DNA of 37,944 nucleotides from Streptomyces sp. SID8352 (lineage in GTDB: Bacteria; Actinomycetota; Actinomycetes; Streptomycetales; Streptomycetaceae). Below the pieces are notes generated by a model that worked only from the letters and a program-made list of their open reading frames with translations, did not search any database and was not told the origin of the DNA. The position numbers and the translations under genes were made by a program. This document shows, piece by piece, positions 25,002-33,197 of the stretch (the stretch's first letter is position 1; each line of letters starts with the position of its first letter). The stretch lies in NCBI RefSeq assembly GCF_009862265.1, contig NZ_WWGX01000115.1, positions 1 to 37,944 on the forward strand, written 5' to 3'.

Positions 25002-25793
25002 ATGCTCAGCCGCCTCGCCGACCGTCTGGTCCCCGCCTTCGGGCAGTTGACGGTCACCGCCGACGAAGGCGCGGAACACCTTCCCGCCGGTATCATCGCC
25101 GCCAACCACAGCTCGACGGCCGATCCGGCGGTCGTCCTGGCCGCACTGCACCGTCTCGGAGCCAGGCCGGTCGTCCTCGCGGCAGCCGGCCTCTGGCGGG
25201 TGCCCCTCCTCGGCCGCCTCCTTGCCCGGGAGGGCCACATACCCGTCCACCGCGGCGACCCGCGCGCGCTCCGGGCGCTCGACCTCGCACAGGAAGCGCT
25301 GGAGGAGGGTCGGCACATCCTGATCTACGCCGAGGGCGGGCTCCCCGACCGCAAGGACTCGGCCGAAGCCGCGCCGGGCGCCTTCCGCCGCGGCCTCGCC
25401 CGGCTCGCGCGGCGCACAGGCGCTCCCGTCATCCCGCTCGGCCAGGCCGGCGCCCGCCGCATCGTCTCCGGCTCGCCCCTCAAACAGCTCGCGGGGCTGG
25501 CCACCGCGTCGGTGCGGCGCCCGCGCCTCCACGTCCATGTCGGGTCTCCCCTGCTGCTCAAGGATGACGAGCCGGCCGCGACCGCCCGGGCCCGCCTCGC
25601 GGTGACGGCTGCCTGGAGGACCGCCGCAGCGCATGCGGCGGGGACGACCGCGCCACCCACCCGAAGGCCACCGGCACCCCTCCCGGGGCAGATGCCGCCC
25701 GGCACCGGTGACAGCGAATCGATCCGGCCCACCGGAACGGGCCGCGACAGCCGGCCTTCGCAGCGGGACGCCCAGGCGCCCACGGCCCACTGA
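25002..25793 (+). CDS. PlsC-like acyltransferase
   Basis: A 263-residue protein of the 1-acylglycerol-3-phosphate acyltransferase family. The catalytic HX4D is NHSSTADP near residue 37, followed by an acyl-phosphate-binding stretch (PVHRGDPRALR) and an AEGG motif in place of the usual EGTR. The substitution suggests a lysophospholipid or lipid substrate other than the standard one. The last 60 or so residues are Pro/Arg/Thr-rich and probably disordered. The ATG at 25002 follows GAGAGGAAG; an in-frame ATG at 24966 would add 12 residues but has no comparable site. It lies downstream of arsC with about 140 bases between, and is probably independent of it. Activity on phosphatidic acid precursors is family knowledge, not shown here. 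Confidence 0.82.
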   Translation: MLSRLADRLVPAFGQLTVTADEGAEHLPAGIIAANHSSTADPAVVLAALHRLGARPVVLAAAGLWRVPLLGRLLAREGHIPVHRGDPRALRALDLAQEALEEGRHILIYAEGGLPDRKDSAEAAPGAFRRGLARLARRTGAPVIPLGQAGARRIVSGSPLKQLAGLATASVRRPRLHVHVGSPLLLKDDEPAATARARLAVTAAWRTAAAHAAGTTAPPTRRPPAPLPGQMPPGTGDSESIRPTGTGRDSRPSQRDAQAPTAH

Positions 25794-26198
25794 CGGGCAG
25801 CGGGCGGAGCACGGTCCCGCCCGCCTCCCCCCTGTCGGACGAGGGCCCCGCGTCCGTCCACGCGGGCAGCCCGGCCCCAGGGACCCGCGCTCCGAGGATC
25901 CGCGCTCCGGGCATCCCGCCCTCCCGGAGCCTTCGCCGAGCACACCTACGGCGCCCCGCTCCTCCGGGCCGGTCCCGGAACCACCCCGGCGCGGCGTCCG
26001 GGAAGCCCCCGCACCGGTGCCACACGGGCCCGGACGCCGACGCGCACAGTCGTGACATCTCGCCCACACGGGCCGTTCACGTTTCGGCCATTCTCAGGAC
26101 TCCCCGAATCAACCCACGATTCTCATGGCTTCCTCATGCGCCGTTGGTTGCGTATGCGCGGCCGGTGGGACCGCGACATACGAGCAGGGAGGCGCAAG
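25794..26198. other. Leader region of the polyphosphate-CotH block
   Basis: 405 bp with no credible gene. The first half is Pro/Arg-rich in every frame. The second half carries the direct repeats at 26091-26138 and must contain the promoter of the downstream operon. In-frame ATG codons at 26052 and 26136 for the next gene encode basic, unconserved residues and have no binding site. Confidence 0.5.
26091..26138 (+). promoter_or_regulatory. Direct repeats, probable response-regulator site
   Basis: TTCTCATG at 26120-26127 and TCCTCATG at 26131-26138 are direct repeats with an 11-bp period. A third related copy, TTCTCAGG, is at 26091-26098. Tandem repeats on one helical face are the usual binding pattern of OmpR/PhoB-type regulators. 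The block encodes such a regulator at 29707-30453. Which regulator binds is inference. Confidence 0.5.
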
Positions 26199-27143
26199 GT
26201 GTTCTTTTCCAAGTCAGCCGGGCCGCGGGAGGACCGGGGGGAGGCACCCCCGACGGAACGGGCCGAGGCGCCCGGCGACACACTGCACGTGGCCAGCCGG
26301 CTGCACGCGTTCAACCGCTTCGAGCTCAAGTACCTCGTACCGGTGGACCGGGCGGCGGAGATCCGGGACGAACTCGCCGAGCGGATGGAATGGGACCCGC
26401 ACAGCCCACCGGGCGGGTACGGCGTGTGGAGCCTGTACTACGACACCCCTCAACTCCGTTTCTACTGGGAGAAGATCGAGGGCCTGAAGTTCCGCCGCAA
26501 GCTCCGCATCCGCCACTACGGTGACCTCGACGGCGTCACCGGCGACTCCCCGGTCTGCGTGGAGATCAAGCAGCGCGTCAACCGGGTCACCCAGAAGCGC
26601 CGCATCACCCTCCCCTACGACGTGGCACGGCGGTTGTGCGACGACCGGGAGACGGTGGAGCACTCCGCGCGGGAGAGCGCCTTCGTCCAGGAGGTCCTCG
26701 AACTGATCGTGCGGCTGAACCTCCGGGCCACCGCCGTCACCGGGTACCAGCGCGAGGCACTGGTCGGCCGGGACGCGGACACGGGCCTGCGGATCACCTT
26801 CGACCGCCGCGTCCGGGGCCGGGACCGGGACTTCCACTTCGGAATCGCCACACCGGAGAACCGGTTCACCATCCCGCCGCACATGTCGGTCATGGAGGTC
26901 AAGGTCAACGAGCGCACACCGCACTGGATCACGGACCTGGCCGCACGGCGCGACCTCAACCTCGTGCGGATCTCCAAGTACGTTCAGTCCATCGAGGCGT
27001 TCGGGCTGGCCCCGCGCTCGGTCTTCCACATCGGCGCGGCGGACTGCCCACCGCCCGCCGCCCCCGCCACCCCCACCAACGAGCAGCCGCCCCGGCGGCG
27101 GCCGGCGCAGCGTTCCGCGTCGGCGAAGGCAGGAGCACAGTGA
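26199..27143 (+). CDS. VTC-domain polyphosphate polymerase-like protein
   Basis: A 314-residue cytosolic protein with a VTC/triphosphate-tunnel fold, as in the yeast vacuolar polyphosphate polymerase Vtc4. Tunnel residues are visible in order: FELKY (E42, K44), YYDTP (80-84), RRKLRIRHY (basic strand, R103, R105), VEIKQR (E122, K124), KRR (133-135), MEVKVNE (E233, K235) and ISKY (259-261). These acidic and basic pairs bind metal and the phosphate chain. Yeast Vtc4 makes polyphosphate from ATP; bacterial homologues are largely uncharacterised and could instead hydrolyse triphosphate. I chose the GTG at 26199 because AGGGAGG is just upstream; earlier ATGs lack a site. Its stop overlaps the start of the DUF4956 gene (GTGA), so they are coupled. 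There is no membrane segment; membrane attachment would come through its partner. Confidence 0.85.
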   Translation: MFFSKSAGPREDRGEAPPTERAEAPGDTLHVASRLHAFNRFELKYLVPVDRAAEIRDELAERMEWDPHSPPGGYGVWSLYYDTPQLRFYWEKIEGLKFRRKLRIRHYGDLDGVTGDSPVCVEIKQRVNRVTQKRRITLPYDVARRLCDDRETVEHSARESAFVQEVLELIVRLNLRATAVTGYQREALVGRDADTGLRITFDRRVRGRDRDFHFGIATPENRFTIPPHMSVMEVKVNERTPHWITDLAARRDLNLVRISKYVQSIEAFGLAPRSVFHIGAADCPPPAAPATPTNEQPPRRRPAQRSASAKAGAQ

Positions 27144-27823
27144 ACTTCGATCTCGATCTGCAGGAGCTCAGCGGCACGTTCAGCGTCGCCGACGTCGTGG
27201 CGGCGATGGTGCTGTCCTTCGTGCTGTCCACGCTGATCGGCTACGTGTACCGGTACACGCACCGCAACGTGTCCTACAGCCAGTCCTACGTCCAGACACT
27301 GGTCATCGTCGGCATGATCGTCGCCCTGATCATGCTCGTCGTGGGGTCGAACCTGGCTCGTGCGTTCTCGCTGGTCGGCGCCCTCTCGGTGGTCCGCTTC
27401 CGCAACGCGGTCAAGGAGACCAGGGACGTCGGCTTCATCTTCCTGGCCATGGCGATCGGAATGGCCTGCGGTGCCCGGTTCTACACGCTGGCCGCGGTCG
27501 GCGCCGTCGTCATCTGCGCCGTGGTCCTGGTGATGTTCAAGTTCAACTGGTTCGCGCTGAACGTGCAGCGGCAGGTCGTGAAGGTCCAGGTCCCGGCCGG
27601 TGAGGACTACACGCCCCGGATCCGCGACGTACTGATCAAGTACACCAGCGAGTTCGAACTGGTGAGCACCGAGTCCATCCGGGGCGGGGCGTTGAGCGAG
27701 GTCTTCTACACCGTGCGGCTGAAGAAGGGCGCCGAGCCGGGCGATCTCGTCAGCGCCCTCCAGGAGCGGACGTCCGGCCAGCGGGTCACCGTGCTGACCG
27801 GCTACGACACCACGGACCTGTGA
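27140..27823 (+). CDS. DUF4956 membrane protein
   Basis: A 227-residue protein with about four hydrophobic helices in the first 140 residues: VAAMVLSFVLSTLIGYVY near 20-37, TLVIVGMIVALIMLVVG near 54-70, GFIFLAMAIGMACG near 99-112, and AAVGAVVICAVVLVMF near 118-133. A soluble alpha/beta C-terminal half follows (VKVQVPAGEDYTPRIRDVL, then EVFYTVRLKK). The conserved SLVGALSVVRFRNAVKETRD between helices is a family signature. DUF4956 genes commonly sit next to VTC-domain and CotH genes. By analogy with yeast, where small membrane subunits (Vtc1) conduct polyphosphate across a membrane, this could anchor or channel the product of the upstream enzyme; that is inference. It starts at GTG, overlaps the VTC stop, and its own stop overlaps the CotH start. 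Confidence 0.85.
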   Translation: MNFDLDLQELSGTFSVADVVAAMVLSFVLSTLIGYVYRYTHRNVSYSQSYVQTLVIVGMIVALIMLVVGSNLARAFSLVGALSVVRFRNAVKETRDVGFIFLAMAIGMACGARFYTLAAVGAVVICAVVLVMFKFNWFALNVQRQVVKVQVPAGEDYTPRIRDVLIKYTSEFELVSTESIRGGALSEVFYTVRLKKGAEPGDLVSALQERTSGQRVTVLTGYDTTDL

Positions 27824-29622
27824 TGGCGGGCGGGACCCGGGCACCCCACGGGAGGCGGTTGAAGGACCGGCTGCCCGTACGGCTGCGCCACCACTGGAAG
27901 CCGGTGGCGTCCCTCGGCGTCGGACTCGCCGCGATGGTCTGCTTCTTGGGGGACGCCCGGGTCTCCCCCTACGTGACATCGGCCTCGCGGGTCGAGGCGG
28001 ACGCCGTCACCGACGACGTCGGGGGGACGGTGGGCCTGTACGACGCCTCGGTGACCCATTCCCTCCGGCTCACCTACCGGCAGACCGACTTCGACAAGAT
28101 GATGAAGGAGTTCAAGGAGGACGGCGCGAAGGAGTACATCCGGGCCGACCTCGTCATCGACGGCGTCCGCCTCGACGACGTCGGCATCCGCCTCAAGGGC
28201 AACTCGACTCTTGGTTCGCTGCGCGGCCGCCGCGGCATGCCGGGCGGCGGACGGGGCGGACCTCCCGGCGGCGCGCCCTTCCCCGCGCAGGGCACCACTC
28301 AGGGCGCGGCCACCGGCGGCCCGGAGGGTGCGAAGGGCGGGGACCGCCCGGAGCCGCCCCCGGACGGCTTCCCCGGGGGCCCTGGTACCGGGGCCCCCGG
28401 CACCGCCGGTTCCTCCGGCCCGCCCGGTCCCCCGGACGACGCGGACGCGGGCGTTCCCGGTCCCCCGGACGGCGCGGGCGTTCCCGGCACGCGGGACGGC
28501 GTCGGTGGCGCGGTCCCGCCCGGTGGCGCGGACCGGCCCGGCGGGCCCGGTGGCGGGCCGGGCGGGATGGTGCAGTACAACCTGTCGGCGAAGCAGCCCG
28601 AGGAACTGCCCTGGCTCGTCAAGATCGACGAGTTCGTCGAGGGCCGCGCCTACCAGGGTGAGCGGGAGATCTCGCTGCGTCCCGGCAGCAACGCCCAAGT
28701 GCCCCTCAACGAGGCGCTGTCGCTCTCCCTGATCGCCGAGAGCGGCCAGAAGTCGGAGCGGTACGCCTTCACCCGGGTGAAGGTCAACGACCGCCCCGCC
28801 GTCGCACGCCTCATGGTCGAGTCGCCCGGCACCGACTACGCCGACGACCTCGCCGACGGCAACGGCGTGCTCTACAAGGCGAAGGCGGGCGGCAGCTTCG
28901 CGTACCGCGGGGACGACCCCAGCGAGTACGAGAGTTCCTTCAAGCAACTCAACAAGAAGGGCAGCCGGGACCTCGAACCGGTCATGAAGCTGATCAAGTG
29001 GGTCGACAACGCGTCGGACGAGGAATTCGCCCGCCACCTGGGCGACCACGTCGACGTCGACTCCCTCGCCCTGTACGCCGCCTCGCAGAACCTGCTGCTG
29101 AACTTCGACGACATGGCGGGGCCCGGCAAGAACTACCTCCTCTGGTACGACCTGGACACCAAGAAGTTCTCCGTCCTCGGCTGGGACTACAACCTCACCT
29201 TCGGCGGCGACGCGACGGCCGGCCCCCGCGACCCGGTCGGTCCGGTCGGACTGCCGGGAGGAGGGGCGCCCGGCGGGGGCAGGCCGGGCGGCGCCCCGCC
29301 CGGAGCGCCCCCGGGCGGGGCGCCCGAAGGGATGCCCGAGGGCATGCCCAAGGGGATCTCCATGGGGCATATCCTCAAGTCCAGGTTCCTGGAGACCGAC
29401 GCCTTCGACGGCGTCTACCGCAGGACCTACCAGGAGCTGTACCGGACCTTCTACGGCTCGGGCGCGGCAGCGAGGGAGCTGAGGACCGTCACCGGACAGG
29501 CACGTGCCGCCGGGGCCGGTTCGCGGGCTCTCGACGCCGCGTCGGCGAAGCTCGCGACGACCATCAGCGACCGCACCACCGCACTCGCCAAGGACAAGGA
29601 GGTGAACGGGGCGACCGACTGA
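27823..29622 (+). CDS. CotH-family protein kinase, membrane-anchored, with Gly/Pro-rich insertions
   Basis: A 599-residue protein of the CotH family, atypical kinases that phosphorylate spore coat proteins in Bacillus. A single N-terminal anchor (SLGVGLAAMVCFLGDA, about 27-42) predicts an extracytoplasmic catalytic domain. Family features include IRADLVIDGVRLDDVGIRLKG, RFLETDAFDGVYR and the catalytic-type segment NFDDMAGPGKNY...SVLGWDYNLTF (about residues 428-464), whose Asp residues resemble the metal and catalytic aspartates of CotH. Two long collagen-like Gly/Pro insertions interrupt it (about 135-250 and 481-516); they are unusually large. It is the third gene of a coupled operon (TGATG junction; an immediately preceding GTG could also serve as start). 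Substrates are unknown. ATP outside the membrane is an open question, so the phosphoryl donor deserves thought given the polyphosphate-type neighbour. Confidence 0.85.
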   Translation: MAGGTRAPHGRRLKDRLPVRLRHHWKPVASLGVGLAAMVCFLGDARVSPYVTSASRVEADAVTDDVGGTVGLYDASVTHSLRLTYRQTDFDKMMKEFKEDGAKEYIRADLVIDGVRLDDVGIRLKGNSTLGSLRGRRGMPGGGRGGPPGGAPFPAQGTTQGAATGGPEGAKGGDRPEPPPDGFPGGPGTGAPGTAGSSGPPGPPDDADAGVPGPPDGAGVPGTRDGVGGAVPPGGADRPGGPGGGPGGMVQYNLSAKQPEELPWLVKIDEFVEGRAYQGEREISLRPGSNAQVPLNEALSLSLIAESGQKSERYAFTRVKVNDRPAVARLMVESPGTDYADDLADGNGVLYKAKAGGSFAYRGDDPSEYESSFKQLNKKGSRDLEPVMKLIKWVDNASDEEFARHLGDHVDVDSLALYAASQNLLLNFDDMAGPGKNYLLWYDLDTKKFSVLGWDYNLTFGGDATAGPRDPVGPVGLPGGGAPGGGRPGGAPPGAPPGGAPEGMPEGMPKGISMGHILKSRFLETDAFDGVYRRTYQELYRTFYGSGAAARELRTVTGQARAAGAGSRALDAASAKLATTISDRTTALAKDKEVNGATD

Positions 29623-29656
29623 GCGCCGCCCCCGCACCGTGTCCGACCCGACCAGG

Positions 29657-29675
29657 ACCCGCGCCCGCCGCGGGT
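29657..29675. terminator. Hairpin between CotH and response regulator genes
   Basis: A 7-bp perfect stem, ACCCGCG with CGCGGGT, around a 5-base loop in the 84-bp gap. It could be a partial terminator or processing site dividing the structural genes from the regulators; there is no T-tract. Confidence 0.35.
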
Positions 29676-29706
29676 ACCGTCCCAATCCGTCCCGAGGTGT
29701 CCGAGC

Positions 29707-30453
29707 GTGATCGATCCGCACACCTCCGCGCGCACCCGCGCCGCCGGGCACACGGTCCTGGTCGTGGAGGACGACGCCGGCATCCGCGCACTGCTCGTCT
29801 CGGCGCTCGGCGTGGCCGGCTACACCGTGGCGAGCGCCGCCAGCGGCCAGGAGGCCATGGCCGAGGCCGGCAGCCGACGGCCCCATCTGATCGTCCTGGA
29901 CGTCATGCTGCCGGACACGGACGGCTTCCGGCTCGTCCGGCTCCTGCGCGCCCAGGGCGTCTACACACCGGTGCTGTTCCTCACCGCCCGTACCGGCGTC
30001 GAGGACCGCATCATCGGCCTCAGTTCGGGCGGTGACGACTACGTCACCAAGCCGTTCCACCTGGAGGAGGTGCTGCTGCGCATCCGCGCCATCCTGCGCC
30101 GCAGCAACGCCCCCGCGACCGGGGTCGGCCCGCCCCTGCGCTACGCCGACCTGACGCTGGACGAGGCCACCCGCGAGGTGCGGCGCGGGGACCGGCCGCT
30201 GCGGCTGTCGCCGACCGAGCACCGTCTCCTGGCCTGTCTGCTCGCCCGTCCCGGGCGGGTCCTGGAGAAGGCGGAGATACTGCAGCAGGTCTGGCGCTAC
30301 GACTTCTCCGGCGACACCCGGATCGTCGACACCTACATCAAGAACCTGCGGCGCAAGGTCGACAGCGAGCCCCCGCCGCTGATCCACACCGTCCGCGGCG
30401 TCGGGTACTGCCTGCGCCTGCCCCGCGACGAGCCGCGCCCCACGGACGGATGA
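29707..30453 (+). CDS. OmpR-family response regulator
   Basis: A 248-residue regulator. The receiver domain (residues about 15-130) has the acidic pair D22-D23, the phosphoacceptor D65 in LIVLDVMLPD, the Thr of LTAR (93) and K115 in YVTKPF. The winged-helix domain (about 150-240) shows LRLSPTEHRLLACLLARPGR and IVDTYIKNLRRKVD, the OmpR/PhoB DNA-contact helix. The GTG start at 29707 has GAGG a few bases upstream. The gene's ATGA overlap with the next gene makes it a coupled pair with the sensor kinase. It follows the VTC-DUF4956-CotH genes by 84 bp and is a natural candidate for control of them through the 11-bp-spaced repeats at 26091-26138. Confidence 0.93.
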   Translation: MIDPHTSARTRAAGHTVLVVEDDAGIRALLVSALGVAGYTVASAASGQEAMAEAGSRRPHLIVLDVMLPDTDGFRLVRLLRAQGVYTPVLFLTARTGVEDRIIGLSSGGDDYVTKPFHLEEVLLRIRAILRRSNAPATGVGPPLRYADLTLDEATREVRRGDRPLRLSPTEHRLLACLLARPGRVLEKAEILQQVWRYDFSGDTRIVDTYIKNLRRKVDSEPPPLIHTVRGVGYCLRLPRDEPRPTDG

Positions 30454-32099
30454 GCCGTTCGCGGGGCGGGCGCGGGGAGGGACCGGCCCGCCGACGGACC
30501 CGGTGGCCGCGCCGACTGCGTCCGCGCTCCCTGCGCGGTCGCCTCGTCCTGATAGCCGGTCTGCTGGCCACCGGGATCGTCCTGCTGTGCCAGGTCGCCG
30601 CGCTGACCGTGCTGCACACCTGGCTCACCGACCAGGTGGACCACCGGCTCTCCCACTTCCGCCCGCCCGACCAGGTCTTCGAGGACATGGCCCACGGCAC
30701 GATGCTGCGCCGGCCGCCACCGCGCCCGGACGACGTCCTGCCCTCGGACTACCGGGTCTTCTTCTACGACGGGGCGGGCCACCTCCTGCGGGACTCGCTG
30801 GGCAGCGGCAACGGTCCCGGGCCCCGGCTCCCGGACTCGGCGGACGGCCTGGGGCTGGCCGACGGGAGGCCGGGCACCCTGCCGTCCGAGGGCGAGGGGG
30901 CGGGCTGGCGGGCGGTCACCCAGCCCGGACCCGGCGGCACCCGCGTGGTCGTCGCGCTGCCCCTGAACACGGTCGACGGCGCCACCACCAAAATGCTCTG
31001 GTTCAGCCTCGGGCTGGGTCTCGCCGTCGCCGTGGGCGTGGTCGTCCTGGGCAACGGCGCCGTGCGCCTGGGGCTGCGGCCGCTCACCCGGGTCGAGCAC
31101 ACCGCCCAGCACATCACCGAGGGCGCGCTGGAGCTGAACGTCCCGGTGACCGACCCCGACACGGAGGTCGGACGGCTCGGCCTGGCGCTCAACACCATGC
31201 TGGACCGGCTGCGCACCGCGCTGCGGCGGACCGAGACCTCCGAGGCACGGCTGCGGCACTTCATGGCTGACGCCGGGCACGAACTGCGCACCCCGCTCAC
31301 CGCCATCCAGGGGTTCGCCGAACTGCTCCTCGCCGGGCCGGACCTGACGGGCCGCGAACTGCACGAGGCCCATGTCCTGATCGCCCGGAGCGCGGAGCGG
31401 ATGAGCCGCCTGGTGGACGATCTGTTCCTGCTCGCGAAACTCGACGACGCGCCCGTGGTCCACCGCGAGCCGGTGGACCTGCTCTCCCTGACCGCCGACG
31501 CCATCGCCACCACGGCGGTCCGCCATCCCCGCCGCGCCATCTCCCTGGAGCCGCTGGAAGCCCTCCCCACCGGTCCCGAGCCCGGCCTCGACGTCGTCGA
31601 GGCGCCCGGCGACCCCCACCAACTGGCGCAGGTCCTCGGGAACCTGCTCCACAACGCGTGCGTGCACACGCCGCCGGACAGCCGCGTCCGGGTCCGGGTC
31701 GGCGCGGCCCGCGCGGCCGAGGACCGGACACCGGGGCACGGCCGGGTCCTGCCGCCGGGGCTGCCCGTCTGCGTCATCGAGGTCGCCGACGACGGACCCG
31801 GGATCGTGCCGGACGAGGCACCCCACGTCTTCGAGCGCTTCTACCGCGCGACACCGGCGGGGCGGACGCACCGGCCCGCGCGCGGCGCCGATGCCGGGCC
31901 GGCCCCCGCGCACCTGCCCGAGGCCGGGGACAGCCCCGGTTCCGGCCTCGGGCTCGCCATCGCCGCCGCCATCGCCTCGGCGCACGGCGGACGTCTGGAG
32001 CTGGACAACCGCCCCGGCGAGGGCTGTGTCTTCCGCCTGCTGCTGCCCGACGCCTCCGCCGTGCTCCACGACGTGGCGCACGGCTCATCACCGGCATGA
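30450..32099 (+). CDS. Sensor histidine kinase
   Basis: A 549-residue membrane kinase. A first helix (LVLIAGLLATGIVLLCQVAAL, about residues 32-52) and a second (LWFSLGLGLAVAVGVVVLG, about 180-198) enclose an extracytoplasmic region of about 125 residues with no known domain. A HAMP linker follows, then the dimerisation box MADAGHELRTPLTAIQGF with H277 as phosphoacceptor, and an ATPase domain with N-box NLLHNACVH, G1 ADDGPGIV and G2 GSGLGLAIA. The ATPase domain carries a Pro/Ala-rich insertion between FERFYRAT and the G2 box. The ATG overlaps the regulator stop (ATGA). The signal is unknown; the location next to a CotH kinase with an extracytoplasmic domain suggests an envelope cue. Confidence 0.93.
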   Translation: MSRSRGGRGEGPARRRTRWPRRLRPRSLRGRLVLIAGLLATGIVLLCQVAALTVLHTWLTDQVDHRLSHFRPPDQVFEDMAHGTMLRRPPPRPDDVLPSDYRVFFYDGAGHLLRDSLGSGNGPGPRLPDSADGLGLADGRPGTLPSEGEGAGWRAVTQPGPGGTRVVVALPLNTVDGATTKMLWFSLGLGLAVAVGVVVLGNGAVRLGLRPLTRVEHTAQHITEGALELNVPVTDPDTEVGRLGLALNTMLDRLRTALRRTETSEARLRHFMADAGHELRTPLTAIQGFAELLLAGPDLTGRELHEAHVLIARSAERMSRLVDDLFLLAKLDDAPVVHREPVDLLSLTADAIATTAVRHPRRAISLEPLEALPTGPEPGLDVVEAPGDPHQLAQVLGNLLHNACVHTPPDSRVRVRVGAARAAEDRTPGHGRVLPPGLPVCVIEVADDGPGIVPDEAPHVFERFYRATPAGRTHRPARGADAGPAPAHLPEAGDSPGSGLGLAIAAAIASAHGGRLELDNRPGEGCVFRLLLPDASAVLHDVAHGSSPA

Positions 32100-32158
32100 G
32101 GACGGGGCGGTGGCCGTCCGGGGGTCCCCCCGTCGGCCGACCGTGACGGGGCGTCGGT

Positions 32159-32518
32159 TCAGCCGGACTTCCTCACGACGCCCGACTTGAGCTGCATGCG
32201 GCCGAATCCGGGTACCGTGGCGTCGATGTCGTGGTCGCCGACACCGTCGAGGATCAGCCGGATGCCACGCACCTTGGTGCCGACCTTCACCACGCCCCCA
32301 CCGGCGCCCTTGACCTTGAGGTCCTTGACGACGGTGACCGTGTCGCCGTCCGCGAGCTCGTTGCCGACCGCGTCGCGGACCGTCGCGGGCGCGGTGCCCT
32401 CGTCCGCGACGGCCCCGGCCGACCACTCGTGGCCGCACATCGGGCACACCAGCAGCGCGCCGCTCTCATACATGTACGCCTCGCCGCACTCCGGGCACGC
32501 CGGCAGCTGCTCAGACAT
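32159..32518 (-). CDS. PhnA-like zinc-ribbon protein (YjdM family)
   Basis: A 119-residue protein of the PhnA/YjdM family. The N-terminal zinc ribbon has CPECG (near residues 8-12) and CPMCGHEW, and the C-terminal domain is a small beta barrel with DAVGNELADGDTVTVVKDLKVKG and VKVGTKVRGIRLI, both strongly conserved. Despite its old name as an alkylphosphonate-uptake gene, the E. coli homologue has no clear phosphonate role and its function is unsettled. The ATG at 32518 starts the conserved sequence, with no strong binding site; a longer frame (to 32581) is basic and unlikely. It converges on the sensor kinase gene, with a 59-bp gap, and stands alone. Confidence 0.88.
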   Translation of the reverse strand: MSEQLPACPECGEAYMYESGALLVCPMCGHEWSAGAVADEGTAPATVRDAVGNELADGDTVTVVKDLKVKGAGGGVVKVGTKVRGIRLILDGVGDHDIDATVPGFGRMQLKSGVVRKSG

Positions 32519-32714
32519 GGGAACGGAATGCCTGCGGACCGATCCCGGCCTGCGGCGGAACCCCGTCCAGGGATCCGGCACGGGGGTTTGTCGTATTCAT
32601 GCGTTGACTCCAGACGGCTGTTCACGGGGTCCCACGGACTGACTGCGGACTGGCAGGGTACTCCGGGGAGGGAAATCCACCGCGCGCCAGCGGGAACTGC
32701 GACCGGACCGCTCG

Positions 32715-32985
32715 GCGAGTCCCGGCGGGTCCGCACTGCCCACGGTCACGATGGTCGTCCCCGCGTCGGCAGCCGGATGCCCGGCGCCCGCACCGCGCCG
32801 GCCGATCACCACCGGGCCCCGCCGGGCCGGGACGACGTTGCCCGGGTGCAGATCCAAACGCGGCACCCGCTCACCGTCCGCCGTGCCGAACCGCCCAGGC
32901 GGCCACTCCGGTACCGCCGCAGCACCCCGGGCTCCTCCAGTGCGTACCCGTCGGCATCCCGGCCCCGCTCGGTCAACTCCTGTCG
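32715..32985 (-). pseudogene. Decayed aminoglycoside phosphotransferase-like gene
   Basis: The minus strand contains two pieces of a phosphotransferase-family (APH) protein in different frames. The N-terminal piece, GYALEEPGVLRRYRSG, matches the usual VYALDEGRVLRRYRDG. The other, PRLDLHPGNVVPARRG then GPVVIG and HPAADAGTTIVTVGSADP, matches the catalytic-loop region normally reading LDLHPGNV..GPVVIDW..DPAAD. In between, about 100 or more residues of the expected fold are missing and the frame changes near 32870. The Asp after GPVVI has become Gly. No intact product is possible. The C-terminal helices run into unrelated sequence. This is a relic, not an active resistance gene. Confidence 0.65.
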
Positions 32986-33197
32986 GCGCACTCCGCGTTG
33001 ACGTCGTCTGCCCCGAACGGCGCGGTGGTGGGCCGGGAACGGCTCACCCTTCCGCGCCCACCGGCGCACCCGCCGGGCGCCCTCCACCGCCTCCCTCGCG
33101 CGGCCGCGCACCCGCCGTCGCCCGCGCACCCGCCGTCGCCCGCGTACCCGTACCCCGGCCGCCCGCGGATACCCGTGCGTTCCGCACCTCGGAGACA

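Noticed and set aside
26071..26090. PHO box (GTTCAC-type) upstream of the VTC gene
   Set aside because: Only one loose half-site (GTTCACGTTTCGG) is present and no 11-bp tandem GTTCACC units, so PhoP control is not supported by sequence.
27802..30387. An 861-codon minus-strand frame opposite CotH and the response regulator
   Set aside because: A GC-skewed shadow of three genuine genes, with no recognisable motif.
32715..32985. Active aminoglycoside resistance gene
   Set aside because: The frame is broken, the middle is missing and a key Asp is replaced, so it can only be a pseudogene.
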